Source: Ophioderma brevispina
Taxonomy: Eukaryota; Echinodermata; Ophiuroidea; Amphilepidida; Ophiodermatidae
Assembly (NCBI GenBank): GCA_023653785.1
Contig: JAMKCH010044230.1
Coordinates: 40,491-104,490 of the forward strand
Direction of reading: 5' to 3'
DNA length: 64,000 nucleotides
A model generated the notes under the pieces. The model had not been told where the DNA came from and searched no databases. It saw only the letters and a list, made by a program, of their open reading frames with translations. A program made the translations under genes and the position numbers. Shown in pieces: positions 47,916-59,452 of this stretch. Position 1 is the stretch's first letter. Every line of letters begins with the position of its first letter.

Positions 47916-49753
47916 AAAGGGCAAAATGGCATGAAAAAAATTGACATAATGAAAAGGACCCTTACTGAAATCACTTCCACGAGTTTGAAAACAAATTGGA
48001 TGTTTACATTCTGTAAAAACAATAAAAACAGGAAGAGTTCCAGGGCGAGGTGGCAATTTCTGTAACAGAAAAGCAAGGTGTTCACATCCCTGACAGAATT
48101 TACAGTGTATCTAGCATGTTTTGCGACACAATTCAAAAGCATTCAGACCGGGATTCAGGCATTGTACTTTAGGCTTATAGTAAGATATTGATCTGGTAAG
48201 TGAAAGATGGATCAGCCGGGATTAGCACATATACAATAGCAATGGTCTGTGAGGGACATCCTACGGAGGGACGAACTTGGTAGGAGAGCTAACCAAGTAA
48301 CACCTATTACTTTGAAAACGACAAAGGCCCGAAGTAGATGTCGATATGTCAATCATTTTCCTTGAAAGGTAAGTACGAGTCGCGTTAATAGCGGGAACAC
48401 AAAGACCTGATAATAGACAATTAAATTATCCTTGGAGTTGCCGACCAAAATATACTTCTGCAAATGAATTTATTCACTCTGAGAGTTTTACGCAACGAAC
48501 ATAGAGCTCAAAGATAACTCTCCTCTGCATCGCTATGTTACGACATTTTCGTCTATGTGAAAGATAAGGAGGGGGAGAGAGCGATTGGTACTGAAAATTT
48601 CCCGCGCGGCGTAAGCATGGGTGTAAAGTCGGTGACATTGTGGGGGCAGGCGAGTTGAAGTTCTGAGGCAGGGTCATGATCATCTTGGAATTTTCAAGTT
48701 CATCCTATACTTTTGCACGAAGAGCATAAGAAGACTTCTGAGAAATTGTGAATTGGACGCCCCGAGTTCTAGGCCACAGTGTTCCGCGCAAGGGTCCCGG
48801 CTACGATGCATTATCAAGACTTATGCATTCCATCATGCAGTGTTCTCCGAGCGTGAACCCGGTAGCTACCCTTACTGATTTGCCTACTGCACACGGCACC
48901 CCTGCGAATTTGAGCTGTCGACACTACAACGCCGGTTTTCTTCTATAACCGCCCAAACCGTCCTTTTCAGGACTACCACTGTTCCAAAAAGAGAAATGAT
49001 TTTGTGTTGATGATATATGATGAAAACAGTTTTTAAAAAAACCATAAAACAGACAACACACTCATTGGCCTATAGGCCCCACTGACATAGTACCCGCTAG
49101 AATCAAATTGTTGATTGACAGCTACCAAAAGAGTCTCCCATTAAACATACTTAATTACATATCAAATTTGTAGTCCAGCCATTCTTTAATATTGGTCCAA
49201 TTGGGGATAATCTGTTCGTCCCAACCAAAAATGCGTCCCTACGTAGGAATGCGTCTGTGAGCTGTGCACAACATGGATGCTTGGCAGTAATGTCAGCATC
49301 TTTTTCCAGAAATTGCCACAAACTTCCACTTCCCCCCACCCCCCCGGACTCTTCCTGTTTTTACAGAATGTAAAACGTCCCAATTGTTTTCAAACTCGTG
49401 GAATTGATTTCAAGTAGGGCAGTTTCGGCGCCAGGGTGGGGCATGGGCATTGCCCCCCCAAATTTTTTTCTTTCCCCCCAGTTGCCCCCCATGTCGCAAG
49501 AAACCATGAATTATTTCTGTCAAAATTCATGATTTTGGGGCCAAAATATCAGCGATTTTGGGCCAAAAGTGGTGAAAATTTCCAAATTTGTCACTTTTTG
49601 CCCGCCCATGAAGAAGTCCCTTTTGCCCCCTACCCCAAAATGTCACTTTGCCCCCTTTTGCCCCCCCAGAAAAAGAGGTCTGGTGCAGCCACTGAGTAAG
49701 GGTCCTTTTCATTATGTCATTTTTTTTTTCATGCCATTATTCCCTTTATGTTA
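47916..49753. repeat. Inverted-repeat pair, arms about 110 bp, 1.3 kb apart
   Basis: 47916-48031 pairs with the reverse complement of 49350-49753 once a 275-bp insertion in the right arm is removed. Shared: GGCATGAAAAAAA, GACATAATGAAAAGGACCCTTACT and TCCACGAGTTTGAAAACAA. The space between (48032-49349) has no recognised coding domain. The pair may be terminal repeats of a DNA transposon. Confidence 0.72.
49420..49694. mobile_element. hAT-like G/C-rich element with 8-bp target duplication
   Basis: Starts CAGTTTCGGCGCCAGGG and ends GGTGCAGCCACTG (reverse complement CAGTGGCTGCACC). The flanks are AAGTAGGG on the left and AGTAAGGG on the right. The uninterrupted partner arm at about 47967-47975 reads, reversed, AGTAAGGG once, which is the empty site. 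Eight bases and CAGTGGC termini point to hAT. The interior is CCCCCC/TTTTGG-rich without a gene. Confidence 0.82.
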
Positions 49754-49759
49754 TCCCTA

Positions 49760-50850
49760 ACTTGATTGGTTTTACAAGTGTCAAGATAAGAAAACTTGGG
49801 TTTCATTAGACAATGCAATTAAATACACTGTATACATCGGTAACAGTTGATTCCAGTGTATGTAATACTCTGGCTTCATAATTTCTTGGACATAACAACG
49901 CGCGCGTTCATTATTATGTGTACAGCGGCTACGTGCAACACGGTGACACACGCCGTTTTGGCGGAAAAGCGGGCATATGTTCTAAAATGTCCAGAATTCT
50001 GGAGCCGAGTATAAGTTGCTACACTGCTCGCATCGTCCTTGACAAACCATTTCATTTGTTCACTAAATTTTGTCTAACTTTGTGCCTAATCCTACCTTCC
50101 TAACCCTTTTGCTAAAACTTCACCTCTTGAAAAAATAAAATGTGTCACATATGGTGCCGTGTGTTAGTTACACTGCATAAAAACCCTTAGTTACCTATGT
50201 TGAAGCCCTGGGTAACTATGAAGAAATGGTAACAGAAATATTGTAGAGTGTGTACTCTGAACTTTCAAAATATAAATATATAACAATCAAACACTTTTCA
50301 CCGAAGTTACTTCTTTCTTCTCAAAGCAGCTTTTCCCAAGGTGATTTTTGGTGAACCTATCTCCTACAAGAAAATGTGTGTGAGCAATGTTTCAATATCA
50401 CACCATAACACATGTATAAAATCTATTTTAGGTTCCATGACAAAAAAATATAACTTATAAATGTAAAAAGTGTTTGATTAGTGTGACACAGCTGAGCAAT
50501 ATGCAATCTTTAAACATTCTGCTGTATATTGAAATACATGCAGATTTGGGAATATAAGCTAAATCGGTTTATGAAAATTAACAATTTTTAGTCATAACAC
50601 AAAACATTAAAGCTTTTCACATTGAGCCGGTGATCGATCAACTTTTGCAATCGATTGCCGTTTTTGAAGACTAGTGCAGCCGTTTTCTGAATACTAAACG
50701 CGCATGTGCAATAGCGCCTTAGTTATGACTTTTTAAATGCTGAGGTACATGGCCATCTTTTAAATGATATGACTTGTCACCTTGGTTTGTTTCCGTACAG
50801 TAATTGTGAGTTTTCCGTTCATGAAATTGAACGGACTGAGTAAGGAAATT
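49760..50850. other. Unassigned DNA
   Basis: No gene recognised. The part from about 50620 to 50850 has more CpG than its surroundings and precedes the candidate first exon. Confidence 0.35.
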
Positions 50851-50853
50851 CAA

Positions 50854-50873
50854 CATGGCGGATAGACTCTTAC
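50854..50873 (+). CDS. Possible first coding exon (very weak)
   Basis: CAACATGGCGGATAGACTCTTAC is followed at once by GTAAGTG, a consensus splice donor. The ATG sits in a good start context, and the codons read MADRLL before the donor. Without splicing the frame ends 34 codons on. A separate frame from 50878 to 51213 (111 codons, no internal ATG-start support) follows, with no recognised domain. No downstream exon was identified, so this is only a candidate. Confidence 0.22.
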
Positions 50874-51239
50874 GTAAGTGCATTTATTGGACAAATGTGT
50901 GCTGTTATTTGAGGAAGCACAACAGCGATATGTTTGTCAGAGTTTGCAAAGTATTATAATGAATTTGGTGGCTGGTTTGAAGTTTACAGATAGCGATGGA
51001 TCGCAAAAGTCGATCGATCACCGGGTCAGTGTGAAAAGCCTTAATAAGACATTATACTCGATTCGCGCTGATATAGGGACAACCTGTACTTTTTTACGGG
51101 TGAGAACTGTTTGTGAGGGGCGCACAGCAATTAACTTTGCAGCACTCCTAGTCCGTGCGTTCTTAATATTGTGTGCTCTACGGCAAATACGACTTGCATT
51201 GGTCAAAGCATAGAGGGTCATTGGTAAAAGTAATGTACG

Positions 51240-51586
51240 TTAAAGGGGCATTTCGTGATTTCAGCACCCCCTGTTTTATTCATTGATCACTAGATATCCT
51301 TGAGAAAAGCTTATTCTCAAATTTTGAGCTGGTCCCGATCTTGCGGTTTTGTGTTATGAGCAATTGCTCGTTTCCCACGGTCCCGTAGGCTACTGTGCTG
51401 TAATTTCTGTCCGTTTACGGACAGAAAATACAAAATTGCGAATTTCTTATAGATGCGACCGAATTTGCACGTAAGATTGAGCACACATGGATTACTAAGG
51501 CTTATGGTTCAGATGATATCAAAATCTCAACATTTTTGAGGTAAGTCGGGGGGGACGAGGCTATGGATTACGAAATGCCCCTTTAA
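51240..51586. mobile_element. TTAA-flanked MITE, family E
   Basis: Element 51244-51582 starts AGGGGCATTTCGTGAT; the right end, reversed, is AGGGGCATTTCGTAAT. TTAA at 51240-51243 and 51583-51586. An internal hairpin, TTTCTGTCCGT-TTA-CGGACAGAAA, lies at about 51405-51430. No coding capacity. Same termini style and length as families C and D. Confidence 0.9.
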
Positions 51587-52353
51587 TATGTGAAATACTA
51601 CCTGTATAAGGCAGGTGCGCTATTGAATCTTGAATATGGTAACAATGGTTTTTGCGCTGTTCACGCAGGTAATATGGGGCCTGATCATTACTTTCATACG
51701 TTACCTAAACTAATACGACTATACAATTATATAGTCAATACCCACTCATTGATGGTCCAACGTAGTTCTTAATAGTTGAAGCACGTTGGATGAAATATAT
51801 GCAAACTGAATGAAACACAATTGTGTAAATAACGTCGTCTAAGTTAAACTTTTTTTAGTTTAAAGAATTCTGGGGATTACTTTGTCAGTGTACATTTAGG
51901 AAGAGTGTAGGAGGACTAAACAGTAGGCCTATGAACATACCGTGTGCAGTGCTCAGTAGGAATTTAATTATTTTCCCATCCTTACTCTGTTTAATTCCAA
52001 CTATCATTTTTAATTCCTTAATTCTAACGCCATATTTAATTCCTAACATTGTTTTTACAGTGAAATGATGTGAATGATTTATTAATCAATTGTATTAAAA
52101 CTGTACAAAATTAAATTCACAAAAGTACAGTAAACAAAATTAAGTTTTGTACTTGTCCTTTTAAGTCACGTTCTATTGTTAGGCAGCGAAGCGAGTTCTT
52201 GGATGGATTAAAATGCTTCTTCCCTATTTCACCTAATGGATATGATCCAAAACTTTTCCCCAGCTCCTATATCAGCGCAAATCGAGTATAGATACCCATG
52301 ACCTCCTTCCACAATCACAAAATGCTTTCAAAGCACTTCTGATTACAGGATTA
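51587..52353. other. Unassigned AT-rich DNA
   Basis: No gene. The TAATTCC and TAATTCCT words recur near 51960-52040. Confidence 0.35.
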
Positions 52354-52568
52354 TTAATCCCCTGAGGTCTACCACCTTTCTTAGAGTATCGCTAATTGGC
52401 TCATTACATGATATAGCATGATGTAACCTCTGAGTAACCAATCAGTCTTTCTATAGTCTTTCTATATATCTGTTCAAGCTTTTCTTACCATGTATCTGAT
52501 TGGCTAAATACATCATATAACTCTTATGTACAACAAATCAAATCAGCCAGTAGATCTCAGGAGGTTAA
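52354..52568. mobile_element. TTAA-flanked short MITE with CC-type termini
   Basis: Element 52358-52564: the left end TCCCCTGAGGTCTACC pairs with the reverse complement of the right end, CCTCCTGAGATCTACT. TTAA on both sides. A CC-type start differs from the AG-type families and is closer to piggyBac ends. A similar half-terminus, CCCCTGAGATCTACC after TTAA, occurs at 56206. Confidence 0.65.
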
Positions 52569-52659
52569 CCTTAATTTCTATTTTGCTTTTTCAAAGCAAA
52601 ATCTATGTATCCTTGAGACACTGAACAAAAGCATCCATTCCATTTCGACATGCAAAATA

Positions 52660-52965
52660 ATATTTAAATCAGCATCAATATGAACACTTTATTAAAGCAT
52701 ATTTGTCATGCACTTTAAAATCATTCATAAATGCTTAGTATGAGAGGAGAAATATGATTGGATAATAATCATGCATCGATATTTGTCATTACATGGTGTG
52801 TATGTTAACGAGTGCACGCGGTGTGCTTAGAGCATTTTAAGCATGATGTTGGAGGATTGATTTTCATAAAGTATTCATATTTTTGGGTAAAAATATGTGA
52901 TGTAGTAACGTTAACACACCTTTATGAATTCGGTTAATGTCTGCATATTTTTAGCTTCTAGTGCA
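52660..52965 (+). repeat. Diverged copy of the 61.1-61.5 kb repeat
   Basis: GAGAAATATGATTGGATAATAATCATGCA...ATATTTGTCATTACATGGTG and GGTTAATGTCTGCATATTTT match blocks in the 61130-61480 region in the same order and orientation. Confidence 0.65.
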
Positions 52966-53314
52966 TTGACAAAAATCAATGCCCTTGCATCAGCTTGACC
53001 AGACTCATAATAGCATGTGCCCATGCAGGGCTTGTGCCATTATTCGATCATCAAACTGAGTCCACATGCATTGATTTCAAGTTATTGCACTCGAAGCTAA
53101 AATATTCAGCCATTAACCTCCAATTAATGGCTGGAGTTCCAAAAGTACCCCCTTCAAAGTTCTTCGTGTAACAAATTCTGTTTTATTTTTGGCCTTAGGG
53201 TTAGGGCAATTGTTAGCATAAAGCCATAAATAAAAAGAATTTGTTTCTAGTAGAATTTTAAAAGGAGGTAAATATGGAACTCATTCCAAATTAACAGTTT
53301 GTGAGGATGTATAT

Positions 53315-53450
53315 TGTGTGCACGTATTTGTGTTTGCATGTATGGGTGTTTCCATGTGTTTATGTGTGTTTGCATGTGTTTGTGTGCATTTGCATGTGTT
53401 TGTATGTGTGTTTGAATGTTTGTGTGTGTGTGTGTGTTTGTGTTCTTAAT
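53315..53450 (+). repeat. TGTGTTTGCA / (TG)n microsatellite
   Basis: Repeats of CATGTGTTTGTGTG-like words ending in a (GT)8 run. It explains the THTHTN-type frames on the minus strand. Confidence 0.88.
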
Positions 53451-53656
53451 TGTTGAAAGTAACAAACAACAAGAAAGGTACAAAAAAACCTGTCTTTTGA
53501 CAATTTAATATACAAATAGTAGTCACATTGTGGTTCGTGTTGAGAATCAATGTATACAAGCTTTTGAAAAGATGCAAAATAGTGTTTTGAAACTGTCATA
53601 TGCACATATAACCTCAATACATTTATTATATGCATAATTGAATTAAATGCCTTGTA

Positions 53657-54010
53657 TTAAAGGTGCAACGAGAGATTTTGAGGCACCCAAATATTCTGTC
53701 ATAATAATAATTTCATATAGATTAGACACTCAATAGATTTCTTACCTTGTATTTGGCTACAGAAATGTCTTAAAATAGAGAAAAGACAATTTGATTTGCT
53801 TATATTTCAATATAAAACATCGCTGAATTTCGTATTTGCTCCTATACGAAATTAGAAATTCAAAAAAAATTTTGTACCAAAGAAACATTTCTCAGCTTAA
53901 TCCTTTCAGATGGGGTTATTCTTGATAGAAAGCTTTACACCAATGCAAAAATCAGAATTTTCACATTTTTTGAGACATTTGTTATTTGAAATCTCTCGTT
54001 GCACCTTTAA
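53657..54010 (-). mobile_element. TTAA-flanked MITE, family D copy 2
   Basis: Element 53661-54006 has the same AGGTGCAACGAGAGATTT ends as the copy at 44153 and aligns along its full length in reverse orientation, including the central palindrome ATTTCGTATTTGCTCCTATA. TTAA at 53657-53660 and 54007-54010. The frame 53910-54119 runs out of it and is not a gene. Confidence 0.92.
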
Positions 54011-54368
54011 ATGCCCAAGGGCCTTGTATTGCACTGAAGTAATGATTAAGTATAGGAGCATATGGATTCCAAACCCATGTGGGTATCTACATTTGAAATT
54101 CACACCCTTTCTGTATTAGACACTAATGAAGTCTTCCACAGAGGGAGTTCAGATAAAAAACAGAATAGCCCATTAGATAACTTCATTTGAAATACACATC
54201 TCCTCTGTGAGAAAAATTTAAAGAATAAAGGTATGATTTACTTTGGGAACCTGTACACTGTTCACAATAAACTGAAACCAAGGCGATGTCATTATTTTAA
54301 ATGGAAGGAGGGGGGCTGTGTAAAAATTTAATCTGAGCTTTCCACAGGAGAGTAGATTTTAAATATAG

Positions 54369-54882
54369 TTAAAGAAATAACAGCACATTTTTTGAAGAGC
54401 GCCCCCAATTTTCCAAACATTTTGAGATTTTTGCACAGTTACATTGGTAACTAGCTACTAAACTATACCTGTAAATGGTAAAGCTCAAACATGTCTATGT
54501 AACGCAAAAGAAGGAATTTTGTAATTAGAATAATTAATATCGGAGATCTCCGATAATAATTCAAGGCTGCTGGAAAGCTCCTTCTAATATGGCATAGAAA
54601 GGAAATAGCACCATATACGTTCATCCATTAGTTGTTCAGTTGGTTCAGGCAAGTGAAGTTAGAGGTCATTTTCGTGAGGTGGCACTAATTTCACAATGGT
54701 CGGACAGAAATTTAACATTTCCAGTTCTGATTACAAAATCGCTTCTTTTGTAACAAATACGCTCCTTTGAGCAGTACCATTCGCAGGTATAGTTTACTAG
54801 ACAATTACCAACACAACTGTGCAAAAATCTCAGATTTTGAAAATTGGGGCGCTCTTCAAAAAATGTGCTGTTATTGCTTTAA
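54369..54882. mobile_element. TTAA-flanked MITE, family A copy 2
   Basis: Element 54373-54878. The left end AGAAATAACAGCACATTTTT and the right end (reversed AGCAATAACAGCACATTTTT) pair over nearly 70 bp, through GAAGAGCGCCCCAATTTT and GAGATTTTTGCACAG. TTAA lies at both edges. Homologous to 6453-6991. Confidence 0.9.
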
Positions 54883-55290
54883 CCAATGGGCTATTTCATC
54901 TGAAATCCATACCCCATGTAAAGAGGCTTTACCCAACTGTCCAACAGAGGGGGTGCAGATTCAAAACAGAAGAGTCCATTGTAAGCATCAATGCGTGTGC
55001 AGCAGCAATAGCTACACCAAAGCAATAACATGATTTCATGTCTGGCTCAAAATTTTAAATTTTCAAAACATCTCTCAATACACTTTTGCAAAAATTTCTT
55101 GTAAAATTATACAATCTGTTGTCAATGTACAATTAAACAAAAACAAAACCTTTTTTTTTAATCATTTTGATGTGAAGTTAACAGATGAAATTAATTGATT
55201 ATATCTATTGATTTGCTGGTTTCCCTAAGTGGTCCATTAAACAATGGGGGGCCGTGTTACATTGATTGATGTAAAAGGGCCATTCTGATA
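54883..55290. other. Unassigned AT-rich DNA
   Basis: No gene. The frames that start inside the MITE at 54767 and 54819 run into this stretch and have no domain. Confidence 0.35.
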
Positions 55291-55295
55291 AAATG

Positions 55296-55515
55296 CTATC
55301 CATGTGATGCCCATGTGATATCCATGTGATGCCCATGTGATATCCATGTGATGCCCATGTGATATCCATGTGATGCCCATGTGATATCCATGTGATATCC
55401 ATGTGATATCCATATGATCCCCATGTGATACCCATGTGATACCCATGTGAGACCCGTGTGATACCCAATGTGATATCCATGTGATGCCCACATGATATCC
55501 ATGTGATGTCCATGC
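55296..55515 (+). repeat. 12-bp minisatellite (CATGTGATATCC / CATGTGATGCCC)
   Basis: About 18 units of 12 bp, in which two variants (ATATCC and ATGCCC) alternate for the first eight or so units, giving a 24-bp higher-order period. Twelve is a multiple of three, so all frames stay open and yield HHMDITW-type peptides; I do not regard these as protein. Confidence 0.93.
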
Positions 55516-57685
55516 CCAAATAGCTATACAATGTAGTGTATCAAAAGGTCATGTTCCATCTTATAGTGAAAAGACTATAGTTATTCTACTGTTGAATAAA
55601 AAAATAAAATATCATGCAATTATACATTCAAAATTTTTAAAGATGGTAATGTTCATGATGATTCAATCATTTTAGAAAAGGATTTGGTTTAAATAGCAAA
55701 GGAATTAACAGAAGTGAAAGCATGATGTTTAAAACCATGTGTTTAGCAGCCTGCATAAAAACAATGGTTGCATTTGGCAATTTGTAATGGAAAAATACCT
55801 AATTGGGGTGGGAATTGCATTTCAGTGATGTCAGTAAACTACTTCTCCTTCTTCTCTTCTCTACCATTAGTATGCTGATCCTCTTCACCTATGTTTTGGA
55901 TTGCACATCGCCGTGGAAACCAACCTCTGACTCTTTGGTTGCTATGGTCATGCTCCTTCCTCTCAGTCAGTGCTTTGTCTCCATATAACCAGTATCTGAA
56001 AAATTATTGACCAGATAACATTTACTAATGGTCACATTCTTTTCAGGAGTTATGAGCTGAAAGAAAAATCATTAATGGGAGTTTTTTAATATTTTCAATT
56101 TTTCAATACATAGCTTTAACCAATACATATAAAGATAAATCTTAAAATACAGTTATGTTTCAGTTTATTTATACACTTTCATAATTTTTATTTAACCCCT
56201 GAGATCTACCGACTTGGTTACTTCTTGCACTCAGATCAAAAGATATGCATGGTCTATAATATTTGAATCTGTTTATTTTGAACAATTTGGAAGAAAAATG
56301 TCCTGATTTACCACACATGGGAAAAAGGTGTAGGCCTATGCACTTATATTGTCTTCTTTCCTCTTATTATATGATTAATCATATTTTTTTGCCATTGAGG
56401 CAGTGAGCAACTTTCCGATTGTCCATGAATTGTGACCGTAAACAGTGTTTCTAGATTTTGTCTTGACGTTTCTCATCCCTTCCCCCAAAAAAATCCCTGT
56501 TTATGTAAAGAACACATATTTGTTAATATTTGATTGTAACACAACATCTTGTTTTATAATCTAAAAACACTAGTGTCATGGCTGGACTCGGTTAACTTCT
56601 TGCACTTGGATCAGAGATGATACAAAATTTGACCACCATTAAAACACATTTTAAAATTTTGAAATTTGTAAAAAAAGAATCATCTCTATATTTTTCTGAC
56701 CCCTAAAAAGTTCAAAACCACCAATAACTAAAGTTGGTCAAAATGAACTTGTTATAACTTCTTACGCTTGGGTCTTCATTTATCCTTGACCTTTCTAAAG
56801 TAGGGTTAGAATTTTGGCAGGAGTCTGAGAGTCTACTTTCGCAAAGACTCCCCAAACAAATCCATGAGAATCCTGTTAGATACTCGTAAACGGCTAAGAA
56901 TTTAATACAGACTGAATAGAGGAGAATCCCAAGACTCTCGCTAACTCCACCTATGCTATGAGAATCCAAATAGAATCCCGTAGGTAGGTAAGGTAAACCA
57001 ATCTGGTTTTGTCCCAGCTGGATTCATCTCACATTAACAGCAATACTGCTTTGTGGGGATTTATTGGAGCAAAAGATAATTGACCGGATGCCCTTCGTGA
57101 CGTCAATGTGCTGGATGACTGCCATTGACTCTCTAGAGCCGGCGCCCTTGTAGGCAGATCTTCTTTTTAGTTCTACCGGGGTAACCTGCTACACTCCTCA
57201 TCAGATTTCATTAGAAACCCGATGGGGGTGACGGTTTAGCCGCAAACAACCTGGCCCTACTGGTTACCAGGATACCAGTAGCGGGCCCGCAAAGAAAACC
57301 TGACCTGACTCCAAACTCTTAGTAGCTCTTCACAAAATTCTACCCCTGCTAAAGGTCAAGGGTAAAATAAAGACCAGAGGGTGTTTTGAACCAATCCCAT
57401 GATGCATTGCAATGTGCCTATACTGTACTGTACTAAACACATGTCAGTTCTTAGGAATAAAACGTGTTCCAAAAGTTTCAGAACCACGGGACATTTCATG
57501 ATCATGCTAAAAATTCCCTAAATACTAATGCTTTGTGGGCTAAAATTAGCATAAAAGTCAGGGTTAAGAATAGGTTTTTTTGTGGGATCACATGATTCAA
57601 TTGAGGTGAAATTTCCCAAAACTGTTGCATTGTGGGATTGACTCAATACACCCTCTGAATAAAGACTAAGCAGTGATAGGAAATG
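55516..57685. other. Unassigned AT-rich DNA with a recurring TTACTTCTTGCACT word
   Basis: No gene seen. The segment GGTTACTTCTTGCACTCAGATCA (56216) recurs in related form at about 56591 (GGTTAACTTCTTGCACTTGG) and 56752 (TTATAACTTCTTACGCTTGG). This suggests diverged direct repeats within an element that begins at the TTAA near 56202. Confidence 0.4.
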
Positions 57686-57689
57686 TCTC

Positions 57690-58135
57690 AATAGACCATT
57701 TGCATGATCCCCATAATGCATCTCGTATTGTGCCCATTTCCATCTGGGAATTTGTACCAGAGTTTATGTTTACAAAAAAATTTGCTGTTCGGTCGAGTCA
57801 CTGAACAGTGCCTAAACTTACAATACAAAGTACCTTTTCATGTGAACTTAATCTTACAAAAATGTAGAAGAATAACAAAGGAACAAAAAACAATCGAGGC
57901 ACTGGTGTTGAAATTCACGACAAAAAGTGATATTTTCGATCGTAACTGTGCCCTACTTGTCACCTGCCAGACGATTACACAACTATAGTGCAACTCACAG
58001 ATAGGTTAAGTTTTCTGGTATTCCCTTTACGCTCTTAACCGTATGGTTTTAGCCGACTTGAGGCTGATACAAGTTCCAGGATGGAAATGGGCACAATACG
58101 AGATGCAATGATGGGCATTGTGCAAATGGTCTATT
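57690..58135. mobile_element. Foldback / MITE-like element with about 60-bp arms
   Basis: AATAGACCATTTGCATGATC...CTCGTATTGTGCCCATTTCCATC at 57690-57748 pairs with the reverse complement of 58076-58135. The frames 57704-57988 and 58081-58278 start in its arms and are not supported as genes. Confidence 0.8.
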
Positions 58136-58725
58136 CCATCATGAGAGCAACTCACTTCTTCCACCTGGTTACCATAATAATGTCTCCTTTGGTGATTTTA
58201 ATCCGAGGATCATCTGACACTGGTATCCGTATACAAGTACAGCATCCTTTGCTTATTGGAAACCATGCACCACTGTAGTCTTCTGTTACGACATACTCAA
58301 TCTAATGGTATAAAGTACACAAAATGTCAGATGATTAATGGTCATAAAATATACAGCGTAATTATATTATATCCATCGCACCTACTTTGTATTACATGCT
58401 TTATTCCGTAAATTAAATAAAGCACATGATATCGAGTAGGTGCGCAGGATGCAGTAGCAATAAATGAGTGCCTTATACAGGCACTTAAACCCACAACTTT
58501 TGGACAGTGGTTTTATCGCTGGTGATGTTTGAAATCACATTTTTTTAATGAACCTGATTTGGGGAATTTTATTTAAATAGTGATAAAACTAATGGGTAGA
58601 GCAAATGAAATCATTTTCTGAATCAATAGTAGCTTAACCCATCACCGTCCCACCCCAAGTTGGGGGTTAGCAATTATTGTAATGGCAGCACAATGGTGTC
58701 ATTATAATGACAGGAAGAAATTAAG
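58136..58725. other. Unassigned DNA with a hairpin
   Basis: GCACCTACTTTGTATTACATGC...GCACATGATATCGAGTAGGTGC (about 58379-58443) forms an imperfect stem. A related sequence lies reversed at about 59498-59570 (CATGCTTTATTCC and CACCTACTTTGTATCATGC on its minus strand). No gene. Confidence 0.5.
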
Positions 58726-58730
58726 AGCCT

Positions 58731-59147
58731 TATTATGTCTGGAACCAAATCTGAGACGCGTCGCCCTGCGCCGATCGCAGTGAGTATTTGCGTCGAGTGT
58801 AACACGCAACAAAATTACAATTGACCTTTCCTGTTTTGGCCAATCGCGCAAACATATTCAGGGCTGGAAAAAATGCCAAATTTTTCCAGGAACACAATCA
58901 AAATTTCCCTCCAAGATTGCAAAATTTCCCTTCAATTCTTATGTATTTCTTTATTTACATGACAAAAATTTCCCTCCAAATAGGAAAATTTCCTAGGAAC
59001 CAGGTTCCCAGTTCCCGCACTTTTCCCAGGCTTGCGTATTATGTTACTAGGATGCCTTGTTACTAGGTCAAGTACAGCTGTGCATATGCAGTCAACGCAC
59101 ATCATTTTAGCGCCGCGTCTCAGATTTGAGATTTTCCAGACATAATA
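58731..59147. mobile_element. MITE-like element with about 32-bp inverted ends
   Basis: TATTATGTCTGG-AACC-AAATCTGAGACGCG at 58731-58761 pairs with the reverse complement of 59114-59147. Within it, 58860-59040 is rich in repeated TTTCCCTCCAA / AATTTTCC words. The target duplication is possibly TA, not certain. Confidence 0.75.
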
Positions 59148-59253
59148 GCTTGTTATAACCACTTTTCTTCTCTGCACATCAAATTACTCTGTTATAAAGT
59201 AGGATAAGCCAGAAAGGAATCATGGTGTTAATCTCAATGGATTTCCAACAGTA

Positions 59254-59452
59254 GCAGTGGAACCAGGGGAGGGGGAAGGGCAGGTGGGCCATCCCCCCTT
59301 TCTGAAAGGGCCTGACCTCCCCACTTTTCAAAATTGATGATTCATGTTGGGCTTACCGTAGCTACACAGGGAAACAATGGTAAAGTAATAAAAATTGCTC
59401 AGATGAAGTGCCAGGTGGCTCCTCAACTTTGAAAATCGTCCCGCCACTCTTT
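59254..59452. mobile_element. G-rich hAT-like element (probable)
   Basis: The left end GCAGTGGAACCAGGGGAGGGGG and the right end GTCCCGCCACT (reversed AGTGGCGGGAC) resemble the CAGTGGCG termini of the 49.4-kb element. The target duplication is not clear. Confidence 0.4.

Noticed and set aside
50878..51213. 111-codon frame as a stand-alone gene
   Set aside because: Starts on GTG within a likely splice donor, and no motif was recognised; kept only as context for the weak first-exon candidate.
55205..55531. 108-codon minus-strand frame with HHMDITW repeats
   Set aside because: Encoded by a 12-bp minisatellite that leaves every frame open.
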